Below are positions 56,103 through 64,000 of a stretch of DNA of 64,000 bases, one piece after another (position 1 is the first letter of the stretch; each line of letters opens with the position of its first letter). The translations under genes were made by a program, and so were the position numbers. This DNA is from Pristionchus mayeri (Eukaryota > Nematoda > Chromadorea > Rhabditida > Neodiplogasteridae): positions 15,755,087 to 15,819,086 of the forward strand of contig BTRK01000001.1 in NCBI GenBank assembly GCA_036245805.1, in the 5' to 3' direction. The notes beneath the pieces were generated by a model. That model was not told the origin of the DNA and searched no databases. It was given only the letters and a program-made list of their open reading frames with translations.

Positions 56103-59100
56103 TCAATTATCGTCCAGCTTGTGCAGAGTGAAATCACGTCCATTACACAACTGCAAGCCAAACATTTGTGAATATGCCACTCAGTTTTACTTCGGGAAAA
56201 TATCTTCAAAATTTAAAGTACATTAATGTAAATAGCGTACCTCATTGCCGTGCTTCTTGGAGGAATTGACACAGCTAATTCTGGTGCCGCATGAACACAT
56301 CAAGTAGATTCCGTTCTGAAGAAATACACATTATGAATATTCTGTCAACTGTAATAACCTTCAGCAGTGAAGAAGTATGTTTATCTCTGAGATGGCACGC
56401 ATAACCCATGTGTGTCTTCGGCTGCGCCTGATATGTCAGAAATGTCAACTGTTGCACTAGTTCAACTGTTACAAGTGCAACATTTTAATTAGGTTCAACA
56501 GTTGCAAACAAATCGCAGAAACCTAACCTCACACAAGACACATTGAGGAGTTGAATGTAATTCCATTTTGTGGAGAGTGAAGTCTAACCCGTTGCACTGA
56601 AAGCAAAAATAAATAAAGAACTCACTCTGATGTTTCAAATTAAAAGTACGCCAATGTCAATAGCGTGCCTTCTTGTCGTGCTTCCTGTGAGCCTTCTCAG
56701 AGTCAACTCTGTAGCCACATGAACACATCAGGTAGACCCCATTCTGAAAAGAACCGACTAATCAAATATCTATAATAAGAATGTAGCCTTGAGGAGAGTA
56801 GTAGAATGCTGCCTACTGAGGTGATTCGTATATCCATGGGGAGTTTTGGGATAAGCCTGCATTAACATGAATGAGAGCGATGTAAATATATATGAAAATG
56901 AATTATCTCAAAACTGACCTCGCACAGCACACATTGAGGAGTTGTCTGCAATTTATTTCTCAAATCGTGTACTTATACAAGAGAAATTATAAATCGTTTC
57001 AGCGACTTACATTGTAGTTACCCTTCCCGAATTCCGAATTCGAAATCTTCATCAAGGGTTCTTCATCTTCATCCGAATATTCCAGGTGCTCGGTGAGTTT
57101 GGATGCGACGTTCAACGGTTTCTTCCTCTTCTTCGTTTCCGCATCTTTAGAAGAAATCTGAATAAAAACAGGTGAAAACATACTTTTTACAATGAAAATT
57201 AATGGCATAGTAATGGAGATATGGATGAATAAAGAAAACATTTTCAAATAAAAAAAATATACCAAACATTTTCAAATAAAAAAATCTTACCGAATCCTTT
57301 CCCTTCATTAGTTCCTCATCCGAATCCTCTATATAGTCGACTTGCTTTACAGAGCCTGAGATATTTCTCAAGGACCTTCATCTTATCTCCGCTTCTGCAT
57401 TAACGGAAGAATTCTGAGAGAAATATATAACGAAAACATGCAGTTAAATATAATAGAAATAAGAATGTAAATCAATGACAACCTTTGTAATATCAGTAGT
57501 CTCCTTCTCCTCTTCTCCATTCTCGATCGTATCAACAGCCATTAAATCTAGATTTCCACTCCTTCTGGCCTAAAAAAATCAATCTTGAGAACGAACTTTT
57601 AAGAGTCTAGTAATGAAGTTAAATAAGTTTTCATCGTCCGGTAATTAATCCACACCTTTATCTCATTAAGACGTTCAATGAAAGTTTCCTCATCACCAAG
57701 GAATTGGAGGGTCGATATCTGCATCGAACTCTATTTAATTTAGAATTCTACATTCTCAAAAGACCTCGAGCAAGAAAATATAGAAAACTAGTGCCATTCA
57801 AAAATATTAAAATATACTGCCACAAACCTTGGAAAGATCATCATTATCTAATGCATCTTCCTTCCCTCCTCCACTCTCAATCAACTCATCAGCAAAGAAA
57901 TAATTATCTCCAGTATCGAAAGCCTGCAATATCCTTCATAAAATTTTTCACTCAACCTCTTTTCCACATTCTAATATAATTTCGCAAAAACGAATCGATC
58001 GGAACATCGGTCATAGATTAAAAACCAAAAATTCTAAAGCCGTAAAAAATCAAATCATCATGTAAACTTGAACAGAGATGGTAGAAACAGTCCTTGCCTT
58101 TGTCTCATCCATCTCGATTCCAGTCTGATCATTCTCTCCCAACTCTTCCTGTTTCTCCTCGGGTGCAATTGGATCAAAATCAGCGGTCTGAATAATCAAA
58201 ATATAAATTTAAAGTTTTAAAATAATGGAAATAACAAATTCCTCACCACGAAATCCTCCTCTTCTTTGATAATCATTTCATCTTCAAGAGGCCAAGAGTC
58301 CATCTAAAAATGTGTCCGCACAATTCATCTTCCTTTCGTTAGAGAACGCGCATTTATTTTTATATTTTTAGCCTCTAATATAAGTCAACAGGTCTTCATT
58401 CGCAATAATCTTCGAATAACAATGTTTACAAACCTGATTATCATCGGAAAGCGGTTGATTTTCATCGAATGGTTCTTCTTTAGGTGCCATTAGATATGAT
58501 GGAGGGGCAAGATGTCTCTTCAAAAATATGAATGTCCAAAATTCCAAATACCCATTAATCATGTCGATAGAAATACAATAAATTTACCTGATAATCATAA
58601 TCGAAATCTTCCATTGGCTCATCCTTTAAAGAAACCTGCGAAAAAAATAGAGACTACTAATTTGAAACGACCGCTAAAGGACACTTATTGAAACAAAAAT
58701 TGATCAATTAATCCTACAACATTCTTACAAAGTTGAAAAGGTGGTGTCTGAATAATATTTTAGATGGAAAGAAAAGTACATTACCGAAATCTGATCGTTT
58801 ACTTGAGTCTTTTTTCTCCTGAGTTGAACCATCGTAATTTGGAGGCATTCAATATGACCAAAAGTGAGAGTACGAAGGGCGTTGAAACTTAATTTTGTCG
58901 AAGATATGTCTTATCGATAGATTTGTCAAAGATATGTCTTATCGATCAAGCAATCATGATGAACGAGAAAATATTTAAATATAAACGTACTCTTCGTTCT
59001 CATCCTCCAACGCACGTTTTCTCTCAGAATCGAGTGAAGCGAGGGACTTTGTAATTACCTGCATTTGAATATTCATATAATTTTAATTAGGATACTTTGC

Positions 59101-59256
59101 TTTACTATAAATATCTCCGTAAAAATGCAAAAGAGCAGAGTAAACAACACTCACATGACTATCGGCTTCAACAGAAAGGACAACTTCGATTGTCTCGAAT
59201 CCCTTTGCAGCCGAAGATAGAAGAGCATCCTTTGAAAGATTTGCGAACTCGTGACT
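56103..59256 (-). pseudogene. Zinc-module family protein, paralogue G, 5' end missing and in-frame stop
   Basis: Exons (minus): 59256-59155, 59058-58991, 58887-58785, 58635-58588, 58517-58434, 58303-58247, 58187-58098, 57923-57828, 57718-57656, 57569-57483, 57413-57291, 57157-57011, 56945-56919, 56856-56788, 56743-56669, 56596-56528, 56427-56359, 56315-56241, 56150-56103. One helical unit (ALLSSAAKGFETIEVVL, LTFGHIECLQITMVQL), then an acidic part with LKDEPMEDFD, PKEEPFDEN and IIKEEEDF, then two full zinc-module sets (TPQCVLCE, GYTNHLSRQH, GVYLMCSCG, CNGLDFTLHK; CVLCE, GYACHLRDKH, GIYLMCSCG, CNGRDFTLHKLDDN). No first exon like that of paralogue F is seen; a mariner lies directly upstream. In exon 57413-57291 the codon at 57380-57378 is TGA (likely CGA to TGA), in frame with sense on both sides. 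Either a recent null allele, an error, or an unrecognised splice. Confidence 0.65.
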
Positions 59257-59349
59257 CTGTAAGAAACACGGCCTTTCACTCGGTCGTGTTAGCTACGTCA
59301 TAAATATTTTAAATAGCCGATCACTTAAAATATAAAACTGCAAATCATA

Positions 59350-60595
59350 TCAGGTTGGCGGGAAAGTCTTTGTCCATGGTTTTCTTTTAACACTGCTCGT
59401 CGCAAGTGCGCTTTGGCGTCCCCTCGTTTCTAGTGAATAACTGTTAGTGATGGGCCTTTATAGTAAACAACTCCCCATTCCCTTTCCTTCAGTCAAGCTC
59501 TAGTAAAGCAACGATATATATTCCTGGTGACACTCACTTCCGGCATGTTCTGATTTACCTCTCTCTATCCTACACCACAATGAAGGATTCGGAGACCCTA
59601 CTGAAGAATGTTTATCATACACATGCCCCATCTACAACACCTTCAGGAATTGTCTCAATCGCTTAGAAGAAGACGACTTTCCCTCAATGAAGGGGATTTA
59701 TCTGGGAGACCGCGTTCGTTGCATTTTGAGACTTTGAAGAAAGCTGTTGAAACGGACCCATTTCAAAGTGCCCGTGAAATGACTATTGCACTTAGTGTTC
59801 ACCATAGCACTGTCAAATAAGGCTTGAAATCTCTTGCAATGGGGAAATTTATCTGTCGATTCATACCCCATGATCTGATCCAAGCAAGACATGATCGTCG
59901 AGTCGATGATTACATTACTCTTCTCGTTCTCCGAGATGGGGATCGATGGCTGGAGCAGCTAATAACGGGGAATGAGAAGTGGGTCCTCTACGATAACAAC
60001 CACATCAGCGCTCAGCGGGTTGGAGAAGGATGGACTCCACAGGGTGCCCCCAAACTTGAAATGCATCCCAAGAAAAACACCTTGCCATGTGGTGGGGAGT
60101 GGAAGGCGCGATCCAATCGGAGCTACTCCCTGAGGGCATGGCAATCACCGGGGCCAAGTACGTCACACAACTGCAGAATTTGAAGTTGGAAGTGGATCGT
60201 TCAATGCTGAAGGACAAGAAAGTGTATATTCAGCAAAATGACCCCCGTCCCCAGGTCTCCAATCAAGTCAAGCAGGAGTTGGCTGGATATGGATGGATGG
60301 TTCTCCCACACCCCCCGTATTCTCGTAACTAGGCCGCGTCTGATTACTAGCTTTTCGCAGACCTGGCCCTGTTCTTATAGATATAGCGTTCAATTCCCAT
60401 GGAAGTCTCGAGCCTGCTCTCAAGCAATTCTTTGATTCGCGCCCAGGTGGGTTCTAAAGGGAGGGGATCCATACATTGCAGGTACGTTGGGCACATATTG
60501 CCAATAATGAGGACAAGTATATTTGAACTCATGCTTTTCCTTTCCCCAAGAAATACAACTTTGAAAAATGGACAAAGACTTTCCCGCTAACCTAA
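59350..60595 (+). mobile_element. Mariner transposon, inactive
   Basis: Terminal repeats TCAGGTTGGCGGGAAAGTC and GACTTTCCCGCTAACCTAA, flanked by TA. The plus-strand transposase reads in pieces: GDLSGRPRSLHFETLKKAVE and SAREMTIALSVHHSTV (helix-turn-helix, then a stop at about 59818), GKFICRFIPHDL, ITGNEKWVLYDN (59962-59997), MHPKKNTLPC, a frameshift near 60105, SELLPEGMAITGAKYV, VYIQQNDPRPQV and VLPHPPYS. The first catalytic Asp (usually TGDEKW) is Asn (codon 59971-59973), and the second (usually HQDN) reads as Asn; the third, in SDY, survives after a stop. It lies between zinc-module genes G and H. Confidence 0.9.
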
Positions 60596-60997
60596 TACCT
60601 TCTTTCGCCACGCAATATGGATTCAAAAAACTCGAACTGATTTTTTTCAAGATTAGCGTAATTTCCTAGCGGCGATCTTTGTAAAATAATTAAATTGTGT
60701 CAAACCATCACGATTTGAGATCACCCTTATTTTTTAAAAACTCAATTTCGGGGATGTTCACAATAAAAAATTTTTTAAAGCTGAACCAGTGAATTTAATT
60801 AAAATAAATGTACTAGAAAGGTACATCTTCTGGCTTAGAACCAGCGACTTGAAACGATAAACATCTTGTATTGTCTCTAAACCAGACTTTATACTGGGAT
60901 CGAGACACGATGAAAGAATAAAATCGTAAAACAGCAACAATAACTAATGAGTAGAATACGAACTAAATCGGGATCAGTGAAGAATCAACATTAAAGA

Positions 60998-62007
60998 TCA
61001 ATTTTCTCCCAGTTTGTGCAGAGTAAAATCATCACCATTGCACAACTGAAAGAGAATCAACTTGTGAAACTGCAAATCAGTAATATTTTGTGTAAATATA
61101 CTTTAAATTAATAGCACGTTAATTTAAATATCGTACCTCATTGTCGTGTTTCTTGTGCGAATTCTCAGAGCAAATTCTGAAGCCGCAGGAACACATCAAG
61201 TAGACACCACTCTAAAGAAAATAATTGAAATTTTATACCAAATCAAAAAACAAACCACCAGCAGCGTTGTAGCATGACGGACTCTGAGATGAGATGTATA
61301 ACCATAGGGTGTCTTCGGATGCGCCTGAGACGATAGAAATATTAAAGCCACTTTATCAAATGTGATTTCATAATCGCTCAAAACTCACCTCACACAGCAC
61401 GCATTGAGGAGTTGACGCAGTCAATTTGTGTAGAGTGAATGCGCGTCCGTTGCACTGAAAGAAAAACATATCAAAAAGTAACTTCTGCCGTTCGCATTTT
61501 GGGAAACTATCTTCCAAAATATAGGTATGTTAATGTGTATATCGTACCTTTTTGTCGTGCTTCCTGTATGAATGATCAGAGTCCACTCTGTGACCACATG
61601 AACAAATCAAGCAGATTCTCTCCTGGGAAATGAAAATTTTAATTTTTCGTTTCAAATAGACGGCTCTGATGTAAAAGGCCGGATCGGTCGTATTTGAGCT
61701 GTTGTTTTAATTGTGGTACATTTCACTATAATACTATATTACCTAATCTGATCAACTTTAATCCGATCTGAGCCTCAGTACAGCACTAAAATATGCTAAC
61801 CTTCGACAGCGTAGATTCGTGATGTTCTCTGAGATGTTGCATATAGCCATAGAAAGACTTAGGATACAACTGAGAAGAATTTCGATTGCATTTGTAATAA
61901 GTAAGACTTGATAATAATATTATTATGTTACATCTCACCTCGCACAGTACACATTGAGGAGTTGCCTGCAATTTGTTTTCTAAATTACATTCACGTTGTT
62001 TGTCCAT
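60998..62007 (-). CDS. Zinc-module family protein, paralogue H, 5' end not seen
   Basis: Exons (minus): about 62007-61938, 61869-61801, 61622-61548, 61454-61389, 61324-61259, 61211-61137, 61045-60998. Two zinc-module sets: CVLCE, GYMQHLREHH, ICLICSCGHRV, CNGRAFTLHKL; CVLCE, GYTSHLRVRH, GVYLMCSCGFRI, CNGDDFTLHKLGEN and stop. Exon sizes (69, 75, 66, 66, 75, 48) match paralogue G. The frame from the ATG at 62007 (MDKQRECNLEN) is open into the first module, but TTGCAG just before it is also an acceptor, as in paralogue G. No helical or acidic exons are seen before a LINE begins near 62239, so the N-terminal part is either beyond the window or lost. Predicted nucleic-acid-binding; function unknown. 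Confidence 0.65.
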
Positions 62008-62238
62008 ACCACATCATCCGTCAGTCTCCGAATGGGTATATTTCTGTCTCGAATAACAGTGATGTTGGGCGATTCACACTGGATATTTATACAGTTTATC
62101 TCGACGCATATTTTATATATATTTATGCTATTTCGTACGAAATAACGTGAGATAACATTTAAAATAGAACAGGAAAATTAATGACGATGAGAATCAATAG
62201 TTAATGACTGGATAAAAGGGTCATGAAGTCAGGAGGAT
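62008..62238. other. Short region between LINE 3' end and zinc-module gene H
   Basis: Probably the LINE 3' UTR (62150-62238) and the intron or 5' region of gene H. No clear poly-A tail or target duplication is visible. Confidence 0.35.
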
Positions 62239-64000
62239 CTACTCAGGGGAACTGGTTTCATATTCGGTCTTTACTAAAAGCCTTGCCGCTCTTGGAAAGA
62301 AGCTATTGTGTCTGTAGTTATGATTCGAACCAGGGTTGTTGAAGTTCATGCCGTTTCGCGTGTGGTAAATTTTGAAATAATGTTGTTTTCGGTTGGATAT
62401 ACTATATTTGCTGCGGATGAGATTTGTGGCTACTATTACATCAATCGTTATTCTACGCTTCTATAAGGACTCAATGCCTAGTTTCTTATTGCGGTCGAAA
62501 GCGGTAGGCATATTTTCCCAAGTATGATCAAAACAGCGAATAAATAAACGACGTGTGAAGTAGTTTTGTACCTTTTCGAGTTCCTTTTTATCCTTGTTTT
62601 GGTAAGGGTTGAAGACGGAGGAAGCGCTTTCTAAAATCGGTCTGATGTACATTGCGTACGTTTTGAGGAGTACTTCTATATTTTTGGTTCGTAAAGCTCT
62701 TAGGATAGTGTGACAGGTAGTTTTGGCCTTAATGGATATGGTAGTGCAATGATCGGAGAAAGAGAGGTTTTTCTGGATAACAAAACCGAGGTCTTTTACT
62801 GTTTGTTTTTGTTCCAAAGTAGTGGTTCCTATGGTATATGTTCGCATTGTATTTGCTCTGCCTAGGTGCAATGAGTTGCACTTATGTGCAGCAAGAGGAA
62901 GTTGCCATTTTTCTGACCAGTGTACGATAATGTCAATCGCAGCTTGTAATGGTACAGATGAGTTTCCCTTCCTAAAGGACCGATATATTTTTATATCATC
63001 AGCATACATTCTTGCAACTACGCCATGGTTTTGCACTAGAGTGGGAATTTCTGAGGTGTAAATAAGGAAAAGCAAGGGACCTAGGACTGAGCCCTGTGGG
63101 ACGCCGCTAGTTACAGGTATTGAGGTAGAGAGCACATCTTTTACTCGAACTTGGAATGATCTATCTGAGAGATATCCTGTAATCCATTTGATTGTATTTT
63201 GTGAGAGACCTATTGTGCTAAGCTTGAGTTTTAGCTTGGGGTGGGAGACTCTATCAAAAGCTTTTGCGAAATCAAAGTAGATAACGTCAACTGGTTTCCC
63301 ATCACTAATCGAGGATGTCCAGTGTTCGAGAACTTCTAGCATTTGAAGCTCACGCGACCGTTTCTTGCGGAATCCGTATTGCTCATCGGGGAAAATTTCT
63401 AATTGCTCACAATGGGTAATAATGGATTTGCACAAAATTCGCTCAAAAACTCGGCAGAAGAAAGAGGTAATTGAAATGGGCCTGTAATTTAGGGGATTGG
63501 AAAAGGGGGGTGATTTCTTAACAGGGGTTACTATGGAATGTCGCCAATGGGAGGGAACGGTTCCAGATTGGTAGGAGTTCCTAAAGATGATTTCGAGGGC
63601 TTCGGAAATTGGTACGGCAATTCGTTTGATGAAGGTGAGGTCAATGTTCTCGGGGGTTTTACAGGAGGAGCGTTTCCATTTCTCAATAATGGCGCAGATT
63701 TCATGTCTAAGAAATTGGGGTTCTTCGTATGTACCAAGCTGAGGTAGGGCTCTAGTATTGGGCAGTTTTCCGTCATCGATGGTGAATACGCTTACGAAGG
63801 TCTCAGCAAGTAAGTTAGCTTTGCCTAAGTCATCCATGACTAGAGTACCGTCAGCTCTTTTTAATCCTTCTACTCCCTTGGATTTATTGGCACAGCGTTT
63901 CATAAAACGGAAGAACTTATTCTTATCGTCGCTTTCTATTATCTTTTTCTCAATGGTTTTGTGATACCGTTGTAACTCTTTGCGAAACTTTCTGTTTAGA
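62239..64000 (-). pseudogene. CR1-like LINE ORF2 (reverse transcriptase part), cut by window end
   Basis: Reading from 64000 downwards: the linker ELQRYHKTIEKKIIES and FFRFMKRCANKSKG, then reverse transcriptase with NYRPISITSFF, QYGFRKKRSRE, YFDFAKAFDRVSH (catalytic Asp), GVPQGSVLGPLLF, ARMYADDIKIY (catalytic YADD), KDLGFVIQKNLSF and the thumb RPILESASSVFNP. All catalytic motifs are kept. At 62463-62461 a TAG interrupts the frame right after LGIESL; the same frame continues with KRRITIDVIVATNLIR to a second stop at 62241-62239, as in complete relatives, so the first stop is a point mutation. The endonuclease lies beyond the window. It belongs to the same broad group as the LINE at 688-4870 but is a different lineage. 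Confidence 0.85.

Noticed and set aside
60312..60335. Third catalytic Asp of the mariner lost at HPPYSRN
   Set aside because: In mariner the third catalytic Asp is in the following SDY motif, which is still present after a stop codon; the SPD to SRN change is not the catalytic site.
1..64000. CRISPR arrays, bacterial operons, rRNA
   Set aside because: No regular direct-repeat/spacer array, no ribosomal RNA signature, and spliced genes throughout; the window is eukaryotic.

Overview
This window is nuclear DNA of an invertebrate animal, most likely a nematode. The genes are cut into short exons with GT-AG (some GC-AG) introns, the gene content is nematode-like (tandem F-box genes, THAP-like zinc modules, lineage-specific zinc-finger genes), and several ATGs sit directly on a splice-acceptor-like AG, as expected with spliced-leader trans-splicing. 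A diplogastrid such as Pristionchus would fit the rich repeat load and the TACCGTA/TACGGTA words in introns, but that is inference. All gene models were read by eye from splice signals, phase and agreement between paralogues.

Layout. 0.1-5.0 kb: a CR1-like LINE inserted into an older fold-back element. 5.5-22.3 kb, plus strand: an F-box gene, a two-module THAP-like gene, a small basic/acidic gene, and a long PARG-family (poly(ADP-ribose) glycohydrolase) gene that has lost catalytic signature residues and has a frame break. 23.2-42.4 kb, minus strand: three tandem F-box paralogues (23.2-29.1, 29.6-33.7, 40.6-42.4 kb) with a forkhead transcription-factor gene (35.9-40.0 kb) between the second and third. 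43.1-62.0 kb, minus strand: three tandem paralogues of an undescribed family with helical modules, an acidic region carrying repeated SUMO-type sites, and repeated zinc-binding modules. 59.35-60.6 kb: a dead mariner. 62.2-64.0 kb: a second CR1-like LINE, cut by the window end.

The most striking structure is the number of long palindromes (fold-back elements of 0.15 to 5 kb), nearly all inside introns: 8.4-9.5, 12.3-13.4, 18.8-20.0, 24.1-27.0, 37.2-39.1, 43.5-48.7 and 52.8-54.1 kb, plus several small ones. They fall into families sharing termini, some nest inside others, and three carry tRNA-like (Pol III promoter-like) cores. Transcripts of the host genes would form long intronic hairpins. 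The genes themselves form two locally expanded arrays (F-box and zinc-module genes), both showing birth-and-death: frameshifts, an in-frame stop, and duplicated 3' flanks without their gene.
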